A stretch of 42,652 nucleotides of DNA from Intrasporangiaceae bacterium. GTDB taxonomy: Bacteria > Actinomycetota > Actinomycetes > Actinomycetales > Dermatophilaceae. The notes beneath the pieces are model-generated. The model saw only the letters and a program-made list of their open reading frames with translations. It was not told the origin of the DNA and did no database searches. Positions 1 to 9,020 of the stretch are shown in pieces (position 1 is the stretch's first letter; each line of letters begins with the position of its first letter). Location of the stretch: NCBI GenBank assembly GCA_012838445.1, contig DUPF01000149.1:1-42652 (forward strand), in the 5' to 3' direction. The position numbers were made by a program, and so were the translations under genes.

Positions 1-1398
1 CTCGTATGCGGTCCCGCCGTCCTCCTGCTCCCGCACCTGGCGCAGTTCTCGGCCGGTCATCCGGCACCAGGCGGGTACATCGACCAGCGCCGCCGCGTCG
101 TCGGCGAGGAGGGTGACGACCGCCGCGTCCGGGTGCTCCCGCCACCACCGGGCGACGTCGATGATCGGCTGCGGGCACAGCGTGCCCCGCGAGTCCACGA
201 CCGCTCCCTGCGACCCGGCCCCGTCCGGGGCGGGCCGCTCGTCCCAGACGCCGGCACGGGCGCTGGTGACGATGTCGCGGACCTGCCCGGGCAGCTCCGC
301 GCAGGCGCTGGCCCGGTCGGGGGAGACCGCGCCGAGGGGGAGGGTGACCCGGATGTTGCCGTGGCTGAGGGCGCCCATGGCGGCGAGCACATGGCTCGGC
401 TCGAGGGTGCTCGCGGTGCACGCCGACCCGGAGGCGACCGCAGTGCCCCGGCGGGCCAGTTCGTGCACGATCGTCTCCCCGTCGACGTAGAGCGCCGAGG
501 CCGTCACGATGTGCGGCAGCCGCTCGGTCGGGTGCCCGACGACCTGGAGGCCGTCGATCTCGGCCAGATCGGTGCGCAGCCGGTCGATGAGCCGGTATGC
601 CTCACGCGCCTCCTCCTGGCGCGCCGCCTCGGTCTGGCGCCAGGCCTCGGCGGCAGCGAGGACGAGCGGCACCCACGGGTCGGCATCCGCAAGGCCGTGC
701 TCGGCCTCACGACGCCGGCCGGGCAGGGCGAACCGGGTGCCCTCGCGCACGACGAGGAACCCGACAGCGGGCGGGCCGCCGAAACTGGCGGCGCTGCCGA
801 CGACGACATCAGCGTCCCTCGGCGGATCGACCCGGCCGAGGGAGGCCTGCGCGTCGCAGAGGAGCGGTGTCCCGGCCCGCCGGGCCACCGCATACGCCTC
901 CGGGAGGGGTTGGATCGTGCCCACTTCACCGTTGGCGTGCTGCAGGACCGCCGCCGCGACGCCGCTCCCTGAGACGGATTCGTCCCACGACCTGAGATCG
1001 ACCCGACCGAATTCGTCGACCGGGACCTCGACGAGAGCCTGGTCCGGATCGGCCGCAGCCCGGGCCCGGCCCAGGGTGAGCACAACCGAGTGCTCGACCG
1101 CGCTCGCGACGAGCATCCGGCCCCGACGCCGCCGCGCGTGCAGCAGCCCGTCGAGGGCGACGGACAGCGCCTGCGCGCCGCTGCCGTGGAACGTCAGCTC
1201 GCTCGGACGCACGCCCAGGCCGCCGGCGATGATCTCCCGAGCCTGATCCAGCAGGGCGCGGGACTGCCGGGCCGACGCATACAACCGCCGTGGATCGGCC
1301 CAGCCCGCATCAAGAGCCGCCAGCAGGGTCTCCCGGGCCGCCGGGTGCAGGGGCCCCTGTGCGGCATCGAGCAGTCCGCGGCTCGCTCCATGTCCCAT
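1..1398 (-). CDS. Cysteine desulfurase-like / TusA-like sulfurtransferase fusion, C-terminus cut by window edge
   Basis: The frame is open from ATG at 1398 to the window edge (466 codons). Residues 1 to about 385 follow the NifS/IscS class V aminotransferase fold: an EHS motif near residue 100, ANGEVGTIQP, DAQ (PLP-contacting Asp/Gln in the family) and the active-site loop GSACTAS with Cys327. Residues about 399-466 match TusA, with CPQP at Cys408. The family moves cysteine sulfur as persulfide from desulfurase to TusA, here on one chain. The odd point is that the PLP-lysine site reads SAASFGGP, with Ser205 where HK is expected, and no lysine occurs anywhere in the 466 residues. The following GGGQER-type motif is also degenerate. 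It may be a pseudoenzyme or a persulfide carrier. It diverges from ctaC. Family assignment is firm; activity is doubtful. Confidence 0.85.
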   Translation of the reverse strand, partial: MGHGASRGLLDAAQGPLHPAARETLLAALDAGWADPRRLYASARQSRALLDQAREIIAGGLGVRPSELTFHGSGAQALSVALDGLLHARRRRGRMLVASAVEHSVVLTLGRARAAADPDQALVEVPVDEFGRVDLRSWDESVSGSGVAAAVLQHANGEVGTIQPLPEAYAVARRAGTPLLCDAQASLGRVDPPRDADVVVGSAASFGGPPAVGFLVVREGTRFALPGRRREAEHGLADADPWVPLVLAAAEAWRQTEAARQEEAREAYRLIDRLRTDLAEIDGLQVVGHPTERLPHIVTASALYVDGETIVHELARRGTAVASGSACTASTLEPSHVLAAMGALSHGNIRVTLPLGAVSPDRASACAELPGQVRDIVTSARAGVWDERPAPDGAGSQGAVVDSRGTLCPQPIIDVARWWREHPDAAVVTLLADDAAALVDVPAWCRMTGRELRQVREQEDGGTAYE

Positions 1399-1477
1399 AA
1401 CGCCACGACGCTACCGCGCCCCTGACCTCAATCCGGGCCCCGGCTGGAGTAATGTGTCTGCGAACATGTCTTCAGCA

Positions 1478-1495
1478 AACGCTCCGTTGAGCGTT
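1478..1495. promoter_or_regulatory. Short inverted repeat upstream of ctaC
   Basis: AACGCT and AGCGTT are separated by six bases, 25 nt before the ctaC GTG. It could be a hairpin in the ctaC leader or an operator half-site pair. A TAATGT hexamer at 1450-1455 is a possible -10 element. Both readings are weak. Confidence 0.25.
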
Positions 1496-1520
1496 CCCGT
1501 GCTCGAGAGAGGTTGCCTTC

Positions 1521-2414
1521 GTGCCTAGGTCTGACAGTCCCGACGGTCGCACGCCACGGCTTGGCCGCGGCCGTCGCGCCGTGTCCCTGGCCGCTATCGC
1601 CGTCGGTGTCGCCCTGCTGACCGGCTGTGGGGGGCGGGCCCGCTGGTCCGACGGCCTCCTCATCCCGGGCGTGACCGAGGGCGCCGAACGGGTCACCAAG
1701 CTGTGGGTCGGGACGTGGATCACGGCGCTCGTCGTCGGTGCCCTCGTCCTGGTCCTGCTGATGTGGTCGATCATCGTCTACCGCCGCAAGGACGGGGACG
1801 AGGAGCTGCCCGAGCAGTTGCGCTACAACGTGCCGATCGAGGTGCTCTACACGGTCGTGCCGATCTTCATCGTGCTCGTCCTCTTCTTCTACACCGCGCG
1901 GGAGGAGGCGATCCTCATCGGCACCGAGAAGGAGCCCGACCACGTCGTCAATGTCGTTGGCAAGCGGTGGAGCTGGGACTTCAACTACGTCGATGAGAAC
2001 GTCCACGAGGCCGGCACCCAGGCGGTCCTGACCGGCGAGGAGGGCGTCGAGGCGACGCTGCCGACCCTCTACATGGTCGTCAACGAGCGCACCGAGTTCG
2101 TCCTGACCGCCCGGGACGTCATCCACTCCTTCTGGGTCCCGCAGTTCCACCAGAAGATGGACATGATCCCCGGCCGGGTCAACCGCTTCCAGGTCGTGCC
2201 GACCCAGACGGGGACCTTCCAGGGCAAGTGCGCCGAGTTGTGCGGCGCCTACCACTCCTACATGCTGTTCAACGTCAAGGTCGTCGAGCGCGACGAGTAC
2301 GACGCCTACATCAAGTCCCTGGCCGACAAGGGGCAGACCGGTTTGATGCCCAACTCCCTCAACATGGAGGAAGTCATGCCCATCGATAAAGATCTTCTGC
2401 CGGAAGGGAGCTGA
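1521..2414 (+). CDS. ctaC: Cytochrome c oxidase subunit II (aa3 type)
   Basis: This 297-residue protein carries the CuA centre that takes electrons from cytochrome c and passes them to subunit I. An N-terminal hydrophobic segment ends in a lipobox (LLTGC, Cys36), so it is probably a lipoprotein. Two membrane helices follow, then a periplasm-facing cupredoxin domain. The CuA ligands are visible: His202 (HSFWVP) and Cys237/Cys241/His245/Met248 in [12 protein letters not shown]. The GTG start is preceded by a purine-rich GAGAGAGG. It is the first gene of a ctaC-ctaD-ctaF operon; ctaD begins 2 nt after its stop, so translation is likely coupled. Confidence 0.96.
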   Translation: MPRSDSPDGRTPRLGRGRRAVSLAAIAVGVALLTGCGGRARWSDGLLIPGVTEGAERVTKLWVGTWITALVVGALVLVLLMWSIIVYRRKDGDEELPEQLRYNVPIEVLYTVVPIFIVLVLFFYTAREEAILIGTEKEPDHVVNVVGKRWSWDFNYVDENVHEAGTQAVLTGEEGVEATLPTLYMVVNERTEFVLTARDVIHSFWVPQFHQKMDMIPGRVNRFQVVPTQTGTFQGKCAELCGAYHSYMLFNVKVVERDEYDAYIKSLADKGQTGLMPNSLNMEEVMPIDKDLLPEGS

Positions 2415-2416
2415 GG

Positions 2417-4135
2417 ATGGCCACCGCATCGGAGACGACCTTCCTGCGCACCGCGGAGGGGGCACCCGCTCACCGCAAGGCAGCGCCGGGGACGGCCGTG
2501 GTCAAGTGGTTGACGACCACGGACCACAAGGTCATCGGCAACCTGTACTTCATCACCTCCTTCGTCTGGTTCCTCATCGGTGGCGCGATGGCGCTGCTGA
2601 TCCGGGCCGAACTGTGGAGTGAGGGTCTGCAGGTCGTCGACAACGCCGAACAGTTCAACCAGCTGTTCACCATGCACGGCACGATCATGCTGCTGCTGTT
2701 CGCGACGCCACTGTTCGCCGCGTTCGCCAACGCGTTGGTGCCGTTGCAGATCGGCAGCCCGGATGTCTCGTTCCCGCGGCTGAACATGTTCGCGTACTGG
2801 CTCTACCTGTTCGGCGGCATCATCGCCGTCTCCGGGTTCCTCACCCCGGACGGGGCTGCCTCGTTCGGCTGGTTCGCGTATGCGCCGCTCTCGGACGTCG
2901 CCTACAGCCCGGGCCTCGGTGGGGACCTGTGGATCTTCGGTCTCGGCCTGGCCGGCTTCGGCACCATCCTCGGCTCGGTCAACTTCATCACGACGATCCT
3001 GACCCTGCGCGCACCGGGCATGACGATGTTCCGGATGCCGGTGTTCACCTGGACGGTGCTCGTCACCTCCATCCTCGTGCTGCTCATCTTCCCGGTCCTG
3101 GCCTCGGCGCTGCTGGCCCTGGGCGCCGACCGGCGCTTCGAGGCCAACATCTTCGATCCGTCGGCCGGCGGGGTGATGCTCTATCAGCACCTGTTCTGGT
3201 TCTTCGGACACCCAGAGGTCTACGTCATCGCGCTGCCGTTCTTCGGGATCATCTCCGAGGTCATGCCGGTGTTCTCGCGCAAGCCGATCTTCGGATACAA
3301 GACCCTCGTCTACGCGACGATCGCCATCGCGGCGCTGTCGATGTCGGTCTGGGCGCACCACATGTACGTCACCGGACAAGTCCTGTTGCCGTTCTTCGCG
3401 ATCATGACGATGTTCATCGCCGTACCGACGGGGGTGAAGTTCTTCAACTGGATCGGCACCATGTGGGGCGGCAAGATCGTCATGGCCACCCCGATGCTGT
3501 GGGCGTGCGGCTTCATCGCCACGTTCCTCTTCGGCGGCCTGACCGGTGTCATCCTGGCCATGCCGGCCCTGGACTTCCACGTCTCGGACACGTACTTCGT
3601 CGTCGCCCACTTCCACTACACCGTCTTCGGCACCGTCGTCTTCGCGATGTTCTCCGGCTACTACTTCTGGTGGCCGAAGCTGACCGGTCGGATGCTCAAC
3701 GAGACGCTCGGCAAGATCCACTTCTGGACGCTGTTCATCGGCTTCCACGGCACCTTCCTTATCCAGCACGTGCTCGGCATCTGGGGTATGCCTCGGCGCT
3801 ACGCCGACTACCTCGTCGAGGACGGCTTCCGGTTCTTCAACCAGATCTCGACCGTGTTCGCCTTCCTGCTGGGCATCTCCACGCTGTTCTTCCTGTGGAA
3901 CGTCTGGATCACGTGGAAGACCGCGCCGAAGGTCGAGAGCAACGACCCGTGGGGCTACGGTGCCTCGCTGGAGTGGACCACCTCGTGCCCGCCGCCGCGG
4001 CACAACTTCGACCAGATCGTGCGCATCCGCTCCGAGCGGCCCGCGTTCGACCTGAACCACCCCGAGGCTGCGCCGCACGACGTGCGAGCGGACCTGGCCG
4101 CGGATCCCCTGCTCGTCTCGGCACGGAAGGACTGA
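2417..4135 (+). CDS. ctaD: Cytochrome c oxidase subunit I (aa3 type)
   Basis: This is the 572-residue catalytic subunit of the haem-copper oxidase, reducing O2 to water and pumping protons. About twelve membrane helices are visible. Metal ligands are intact: His87 (low-spin haem a), His265 and Tyr269 in HPEVY (CuB and the cross-linked Tyr), His314/His315 (CuB), and His398/His400 in HFHYT (haems a3 and a). The actinobacterial C-terminal extension with [11 protein letters not shown] is present. It lies 2 nt after ctaC and 4 nt before ctaF. The length is normal for the family and I see no defect. Confidence 0.97.
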   Translation: MATASETTFLRTAEGAPAHRKAAPGTAVVKWLTTTDHKVIGNLYFITSFVWFLIGGAMALLIRAELWSEGLQVVDNAEQFNQLFTMHGTIMLLLFATPLFAAFANALVPLQIGSPDVSFPRLNMFAYWLYLFGGIIAVSGFLTPDGAASFGWFAYAPLSDVAYSPGLGGDLWIFGLGLAGFGTILGSVNFITTILTLRAPGMTMFRMPVFTWTVLVTSILVLLIFPVLASALLALGADRRFEANIFDPSAGGVMLYQHLFWFFGHPEVYVIALPFFGIISEVMPVFSRKPIFGYKTLVYATIAIAALSMSVWAHHMYVTGQVLLPFFAIMTMFIAVPTGVKFFNWIGTMWGGKIVMATPMLWACGFIATFLFGGLTGVILAMPALDFHVSDTYFVVAHFHYTVFGTVVFAMFSGYYFWWPKLTGRMLNETLGKIHFWTLFIGFHGTFLIQHVLGIWGMPRRYADYLVEDGFRFFNQISTVFAFLLGISTLFFLWNVWITWKTAPKVESNDPWGYGASLEWTTSCPPPRHNFDQIVRIRSERPAFDLNHPEAAPHDVRADLAADPLLVSARKD

Positions 4136-4139
4136 GCGC

Positions 4140-4556
4140 ATGCGCTACACCGTCAAGTTGTTCGTCGTGCTCGCGCTGGCGTTCCTCTTCGTCACGGTCG
4201 TCTACGTGGTGTGGGGTCTGAAGTACCTGCCGGACCGCTATGAGCCGGTCGGGATCGTCGGACTCATGCTCTCCGGGTTCTTCTTCTTCTTCATCGCCGG
4301 GTATCTGCACCTCACCGAGCGCAACCTCGACCCGGCCCCGGAGGACGACCTGCGCGGCAACATCGAGCAGCAGCAGGGCGACTACGGCTTCTTCAGCCCC
4401 TACAGCTGGACGCCGCTGGCGTTGGCCTTCTCGGCCGCCCTGCTCTTCCTCGGGGTCGCGATGGGATGGTGGATCTTCGCCATCGGTGTCCTCCTCGGGG
4501 TGCCGGCGTTGGTCTGGTGGACCTTCGAGTACTTCCGCGGGCGGTACGCCAACTGA
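4140..4556 (+). CDS. ctaF: Cytochrome c oxidase subunit IV, actinobacterial type
   Basis: This 138-residue protein has four predicted membrane helices with short loops and ends in EYFRGRYAN. The size, topology and position directly after ctaD fit the actinobacterial subunit IV family (Cyt_c_ox_IV), which packs against subunits I and III in the bcc-aa3 supercomplex. The ATG lies 4 nt after the ctaD stop, so it belongs to the same operon. No catalytic residues are expected. Confidence 0.92.
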   Translation: MRYTVKLFVVLALAFLFVTVVYVVWGLKYLPDRYEPVGIVGLMLSGFFFFFIAGYLHLTERNLDPAPEDDLRGNIEQQQGDYGFFSPYSWTPLALAFSAALLFLGVAMGWWIFAIGVLLGVPALVWWTFEYFRGRYAN

Positions 4557-4584
4557 CCGCCGCTGGTCGGGGACCGGACTCGTG

Positions 4585-5238
4585 ATGGCACGGGTCCGGT
4601 CCACCAATGTGGCGGTGCCCAAACCGGAGCCGGCCGGCCAGCAATACCTGACCGGCATCGACAAGCGTCCGGTGCCGCACCTGGCGGTCTTCGCCCCCGC
4701 GGGTGGCTACGGGCACGGGTCGGGGGTCGACGGCGACCACGTCGGCGACAGCGCCCACCATGGGGGCCGGGAGAAGGCGGTCTACCTGTTCGCCCGCGAG
4801 GAGTTGGACTTCTGGGAACGCGACCTCGGGCGCACCCTCGCAGACGGAACATTCGGGGAGAACCTCACCACCGAGGGTATCGACCTGGAGCGACTGCGGC
4901 TCAACCAGCGTCTGCGGGTGGGGGAGCAGGTGGTCCTCGAGGTCTCCGTCCCGCGTAGCCCGTGCCGCACCTTCCAGGAGCACCTCGGTGTCGGCGGCTG
5001 GGTCAAGCGGTTCGCCGCCCACGGCCGCTGCGGGATCTACACCCGGGTCGTGATGCCGGGCACCATCGCGGCAGGGGATCCGATCGAGCTCGTCGGCACC
5101 CCGGGCCACGACATCGACATGATCACCGCGTTTGCCTCGGCGATGGGGGACAACGACGCCGCGGCCCGGGTCGTCGCGGCGGAATGTCTGCCGGCGATGT
5201 ACCACGAACGGCTCGTCCGCAGGCTCGCTGCCCGCTGA
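4585..5238 (+). CDS. MOSC domain-containing protein
   Basis: About 217 residues. After the N-terminal third comes a typical MOSC core: REKAVYLF, ERDLG, GTFGENLTTEG, and the conserved cysteine in SVPRSPCRTFQ. MOSC proteins of the YiiM type bind sulfur or molybdenum cofactor and act in N-hydroxylated-base or Moco sulfur chemistry; the substrate here is unknown. GTG at 4582 is one codon before the chosen ATG, so the start is uncertain by one residue; a GGGGACCGG stretch precedes it. It follows ctaF by 28 nt on the same strand and ends at a strong hairpin. A NifS-like gene lies 3 kb away, which may or may not be related. Confidence 0.88.
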   Translation: MARVRSTNVAVPKPEPAGQQYLTGIDKRPVPHLAVFAPAGGYGHGSGVDGDHVGDSAHHGGREKAVYLFAREELDFWERDLGRTLADGTFGENLTTEGIDLERLRLNQRLRVGEQVVLEVSVPRSPCRTFQEHLGVGGWVKRFAAHGRCGIYTRVVMPGTIAAGDPIELVGTPGHDIDMITAFASAMGDNDAAARVVAAECLPAMYHERLVRRLAAR

Positions 5239-5240
5239 CC

Positions 5241-5278
5241 GCCCGCCACAACTTCGCAATCGCGAAGTTATGGCGGGC
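5241..5278. terminator. Strong hairpin, probable bidirectional terminator
   Basis: Two 17-nt arms (5241-5257 and 5262-5278) pair with a single mismatch around an AATC loop. It starts 2 nt after the MOSC stop, between convergent genes. There is no T tract, as is common for actinobacterial terminators. Confidence 0.7.
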
Positions 5279-5294
5279 CGCTGCCGTGGCCGGG

Positions 5295-5404
5295 TGGTGT
5301 CGGGTGGGGGATGGAGTCCTCGGTCGGCACCACGGGTGAGGCGGTGCCGTCGGGGTGTGGTGTCGGGTGGGGGATGGAGCCCTCGGTCGTCACCGCGTGC
5401 GGTG
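5295..5404. repeat. Two 32-nt direct repeats, each followed by a small hairpin
   Basis: Positions 5295-5326 and 5358-5389 are identical except for one T/C change (GAGTCCTC versus GAGCCCTC). The first is followed by GGCACC...GGTGCC (5326-5348), the second by CACCGC-GT-GCGGTG (5391-5404). Together they fill the gap between the terminator and the metallopeptidase gene. No coding sense was recognised. Confidence 0.7.
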
Positions 5405-5416
5405 AGGGTCGGGGCG

Positions 5417-5773
5417 TCAACCCCAGCCGAGTTCGTGCAGGCGGTCGTCGTCGATGCCGAAGTGGTGCGCGATCTCGTGTACGACGGTGATCGTGATCTC
5501 GTCCTCGAGCTCGTCCCGGTCGGCGCACATCCGAGTCAGCGGGCCCTGGAACAGGGTGATCCGGTCGGGGAGGGCCCCAGAGCCCCATCCGAAGTCACGC
5601 TCGGTCAGCGGGACTCCCTCGTAGATGCCGAGCAGGTCCGCGGGCTCCTCCGGGGGCGGTTCGTCCTCGACGAAGAACGCGACGTTGTCGAGCATCGCCA
5701 TCAGTGCCGGCGGCACGGAGTCCAGAGCGGCGCTCACAGCGTCCTCGAACTCCTCCGGCGACATCGGGACCAC
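5417..5773 (-). CDS. Small metallopeptidase family protein (minimal zincin)
   Basis: 118 residues. The zinc motif HEIAHHFGI near the C-terminus supplies HExxH, followed by acidic residues in DDDRLHELGWG. The opening SPEEFEDAVSAALDSVPP and the central LGIYEGVPLTER are typical of the actinobacterial minimal-zincin family, whose substrates are unknown. The GTG at 5773 overlaps the stop of the DUF167 gene by 1 nt; an alternative ATG lies three codons downstream at 5764. It is the last gene of the leftward run below qcrB. Confidence 0.88.
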   Translation of the reverse strand: MVPMSPEEFEDAVSAALDSVPPALMAMLDNVAFFVEDEPPPEEPADLLGIYEGVPLTERDFGWGSGALPDRITLFQGPLTRMCADRDELEDEITITVVHEIAHHFGIDDDRLHELGWG

Positions 5774-6048
5774 TAGGGCCCTCCGAGGAGCTCTAAGAGG
5801 CGTTCCTGGAGCTCTGGGGCGGGTCCGTCCAGTTCGAGGACCTTCGTCCGGGAGGTCCGACCGGTCACGAGACTGACGGCACGGCGCCGCAGACCGAAGG
5901 CCTGGGCGACGGCGCGGAGCACGGCGTCGGTGGCGGCACCGTCGACGGCCCGGGCGGTGACGGCGACGCAGAGGGTGTCGCTCTCGCCGTACCGACCGGA
6001 GACGGCTGTGCGGCTGGCACCCGGGCGGACCCGGACACTCAGCCGCAC
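5773..6048 (-). CDS. DUF167 (YggU-type) protein
   Basis: 91 residues. The pattern RLSVRVRPGASR, then VTARAVDGAATDAVLRAVAQAFGLRR, then VSLVTGRTSRTKV matches the DUF167 alpha/beta fold, a widespread small cytosolic protein of unknown role. The start is GTG at 6048. It lies 50 nt downstream of qcrB and overlaps the metallopeptidase start by 1 nt, so the two are probably co-translated. Confidence 0.85.
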   Translation of the reverse strand: MRLSVRVRPGASRTAVSGRYGESDTLCVAVTARAVDGAATDAVLRAVAQAFGLRRRAVSLVTGRTSRTKVLELDGPAPELQERLLELLGGP

Positions 6049-6098
6049 AGCGGTGTCGCTCCTCGAGGAGATCAGTTCGATCGGTTCAGCGGCATCGC

Positions 6099-7829
6099 TC
6101 AGCGCTGACCCGACTCGACCTGAGCCGACTCGACGGACTCGGCCTCGATGGCCTCGTGGCTGTGACCGTCGTGGTGTGCCGCAGCCAACTCGGCCGGGGT
6201 GACGGGCTCGACCCGGTCCTTGAAGTAGAACTCCGAGAGGGCAGCGCGCAGGCGGTTCTTGCGGGCACCCTTGCGGACCACACCGTTGGCGTCGACGGTC
6301 GGGGGGAGCTGGATCGGCGCGGGGGACTCGAAGTTGACGAGGTTCCAGCGGGTGAACTCGTCGAGGTCCTCGTGCCGCTCGTAGTACTGCCCCTGCGGGG
6401 TGCGCACCACCGTGCCGCTCTCCCGGCCGTGGAGCACCGTCTCGCGGTCGTGCCGCTGCAGGGCCAGACAGATCCGCTTCGTGATCCAGAACACCAGGAC
6501 CGGGGCGACGAAGAACGAGATCCGGAAGATGTTCGTCAGGTCGTTGATCGACATGCCCGTCTTGATGGCGATGATGTCGTTGACACAGGCCAGCGCCAGC
6601 ACCGTGTAGATCGTGATCGCGGCCATCCCGATGCCGGTGCGCACCGGAGCGTTGCGCGGCCGGTCGAGCAGGTGGTGCTCACGGGTGTCACCGGTGACCC
6701 AGCGTTCGACGAACGGATAGGCACCGAGCACGGTATAGACCAAGGGCAGCAGGATGATCGAGCCGAGGAAGATGTTCGGCGAGAGAGTGAAGCCGAACAC
6801 GGTGAACTCGATCCAGCCGGGCAGGAGTCGTAGCGCTCCGTCGGAGAACCACATGTACCAGTCCGGCTGGGATCCGGCGGTCACCGCTGACGGGTCGTAC
6901 GGTCCGTGCACCCAGACCGAGTTGATCTGGACGAAGGCCGACAGCAGCGCGGTGACGCCGAAGACGAGGAAGAAGAAGCCTCCCGCCTTGGCGGCGTAGA
7001 CCGGCATGACCCGGAAGCCGACGACATTGTTGTTGGTGCGGCCCGGCCCGGGGAACTGGGTGTGCTTCTGCACCGCGACGAGGATGATGTGCGCGGTGAA
7101 CAGGGCGATGAGGATCGCCGGGATGAGGAGCACGTGGGCGGAGTAGAGGCGGGGGATGATCATCTCGCCCGGGAAGTCGGCGCCGAAGATCGCATACGCG
7201 ATGTAGGAGCCGATGACCGGGACGGTGAGGATGAAGCCCTGCATGACCCGCAGGCCGGTGCCGGAGAGCAGGTCGTCCGGCAGGGAGTAGCCGGCGAAGC
7301 CCTCGACGATGGCCAGCAGCGCCAGCACGGTGCCGATGACCCAGTTCAGTTCCCGCGGCTTGCGGAACGCGCCGGTGAAGAAGACCCGCATCATGTGCAC
7401 CGAGACGGCGACGATGAACATCAGCGCGGCCCAGTGGTGGATCTGCCGGATGAGCAGGCCGCCCTTGATGTCGAACGAGATCTGCAGCGTCGAGGCGTAG
7501 GCCTCCGACATGACCACGCCCTGCATCGGCACGTAGGAGCCGTCGTAGACGATCTGGCCCATGCTCGGGATGAACCAGAAGGTCAGGAAGGCGCCGGTGA
7601 GCAGGCAGATGATCATCGAGTACATCGCGATCTCGCCGAGCATGAAGCTCCAGTGGTCGGGGAAGACCTTGCGGAGCAGGTAGTTGACGCCCTTGGCGGC
7701 CCCCGTGCGGTCATCGACCCAGCCGGCGACCCCGCCGACCTTCTTGGCCGCGCCGGACGGCTCGCGGCGGACCGGCTGGTCCCCGGCGCGCAGCGCGTCC
7801 GCGGGACGGTTCACAGTGGTCTCGCTCAT
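6099..7829 (-). CDS. qcrB: Cytochrome bc1 (bcc) complex cytochrome b subunit
   Basis: This 576-residue integral membrane protein oxidises menaquinol in the actinobacterial bcc complex. The two-haem four-helix core is visible, with histidines in RQIHHWAALMF, VHMMRVFF and the HVLLIPAILIALFTAH helix, then the quinol-site and C-terminal helices. A long hydrophilic tail rich in Glu and His is typical of actinobacterial QcrB. The ATG overlaps the qcrA stop by 4 nt (ATGA), so it is the distal gene of ctaE-qcrC-qcrA-qcrB. Confidence 0.96.
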   Translation of the reverse strand: MSETTVNRPADALRAGDQPVRREPSGAAKKVGGVAGWVDDRTGAAKGVNYLLRKVFPDHWSFMLGEIAMYSMIICLLTGAFLTFWFIPSMGQIVYDGSYVPMQGVVMSEAYASTLQISFDIKGGLLIRQIHHWAALMFIVAVSVHMMRVFFTGAFRKPRELNWVIGTVLALLAIVEGFAGYSLPDDLLSGTGLRVMQGFILTVPVIGSYIAYAIFGADFPGEMIIPRLYSAHVLLIPAILIALFTAHIILVAVQKHTQFPGPGRTNNNVVGFRVMPVYAAKAGGFFFLVFGVTALLSAFVQINSVWVHGPYDPSAVTAGSQPDWYMWFSDGALRLLPGWIEFTVFGFTLSPNIFLGSIILLPLVYTVLGAYPFVERWVTGDTREHHLLDRPRNAPVRTGIGMAAITIYTVLALACVNDIIAIKTGMSINDLTNIFRISFFVAPVLVFWITKRICLALQRHDRETVLHGRESGTVVRTPQGQYYERHEDLDEFTRWNLVNFESPAPIQLPPTVDANGVVRKGARKNRLRAALSEFYFKDRVEPVTPAELAAAHHDGHSHEAIEAESVESAQVESGQR

Positions 7830-9019
7830 GCCTTCTCACGCTCCCAGTAGCTCGGTCCGACCGGCTCATCGAAGGGCTGCTCGGCCACGAGGTAGCCCTC
7901 GTCGTCGACGGTGATCTTCAGTTGCGGCAAGGGACGCTTGGCCGGTCCGAAGATGACCTTGCAGTCGTCAGTGACGTCGAACGTCGACTGGTGGCAGGGA
8001 CACAGCAGGTGGTGGGTGTGCTGCTCGTACAGCGCCACCGGACAGCCTGCGTGGGTGCAGATCTTGTTGTAGGCGACGATGCCCTCGTAGCCCCAGTCGC
8101 GGGCCTTGCGGCCGGCCTCGGTGTCCTTGAAGTCCGCCGGGTTCAGACGCATGAGGAGGACCGAGGACTTGCCCTTCTCCTCGAGGATGTAGTGCTGGTT
8201 CTCGATGCCCATGGAGAGCAGACCCTCGGGCTGGACGTGGTAGGCCGAACCGATGGTCACCTCCTCCGGGCGGATCGGGGTGTTCTGCGGGTCGCGCATC
8301 AGGCGCGGCCGCTTGAAGGTGAAGCCGGTGCCGTCGGCGTTCGGCTCACCGTCCCAGTAGGTGTGCGCGAGGCGCTTGTACGGTTTGTCGAGGGGGCCGA
8401 GGCTGCCGGCGACCTGGACGAGCATCGGGATGGAGAACAGACCGAGTGCACCACCGAGCGTGTACTTGATGAGCGGCCGGCGGGACAACTGGGAGGTCTC
8501 GTCGCCCTCGGCGAGGATCTCACCGAACCGGGCCCGATCGGCGTCGTCGCTGCGCATGACGTGGCGCATCTCGACGACCTCCTCGTCGGGCATGAGGGTC
8601 TTGGCCCAGTGCACCGCACCGGCCCCGATCCCGAACAGGGACAGACCCATGCCCAGGCCGAGGAAGAAGTTGCTCGTGTTGATGTTGCCCATGCCGGGGA
8701 TGTACATCGTGCTCGTCACCGACACGGTGAAGTAGGCGACGAGGAAGAGCAGGGTGCCGAGGACCGAGATGCCGAACAGGGCGGCGACCTGACGTTCGGC
8801 GCGCTTGGCGGCGCGCTCGTCGAGGTCGGCCATCCGGGCCTGGTGCGGGGGCAGGCCCGGGTTCTCGAAACGCTCCGGGAGCCCGCCGTCGCCGACGTGG
8901 TCGCCGTCCTTGATGCTGACGGCGGTGCTCGCGTCCTTGTCGTAGGCGGCCTGGTCATACACCTCGTCCGGACCGGCACCGGTGGGCGAGTTGTCAGCAG
9001 GCTGGTTCGTGTCTGCCAC
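7826..9019 (-). CDS. qcrA: bcc complex Rieske iron-sulfur subunit
   Basis: About 397 residues. A hydrophilic N-terminus is followed by three membrane helices, the actinobacterial arrangement, and a C-terminal Rieske domain. The 2Fe-2S ligands are in CTHAGC and CPCHQS (about residues 320-345), accepting one electron from menaquinol. I chose GTG at 9019 because AGGGAG lies six bases upstream and it begins 1 nt after the qcrC stop; a longer version from 9040 would overlap qcrC by 20 nt without a better ribosome site. It overlaps qcrB by 4 nt. Confidence 0.95.
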   Translation of the reverse strand: MADTNQPADNSPTGAGPDEVYDQAAYDKDASTAVSIKDGDHVGDGGLPERFENPGLPPHQARMADLDERAAKRAERQVAALFGISVLGTLLFLVAYFTVSVTSTMYIPGMGNINTSNFFLGLGMGLSLFGIGAGAVHWAKTLMPDEEVVEMRHVMRSDDADRARFGEILAEGDETSQLSRRPLIKYTLGGALGLFSIPMLVQVAGSLGPLDKPYKRLAHTYWDGEPNADGTGFTFKRPRLMRDPQNTPIRPEEVTIGSAYHVQPEGLLSMGIENQHYILEEKGKSSVLLMRLNPADFKDTEAGRKARDWGYEGIVAYNKICTHAGCPVALYEQHTHHLLCPCHQSTFDVTDDCKVIFGPAKRPLPQLKITVDDEGYLVAEQPFDEPVGPSYWEREKA

Positions 9020-9020
9020 G

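Noticed and set aside
133-972. Plus-strand open frames over the desulfurase gene
   Set aside because: The minus frame gives a continuous NifS-TusA protein with clear motifs; the plus frames are compositional shadows.
2306-4141. 611-codon open frame antisense to ctaD
   Set aside because: Its translation is repetitive and highly charged, with no domain; the opposite strand encodes a complete oxidase subunit I.
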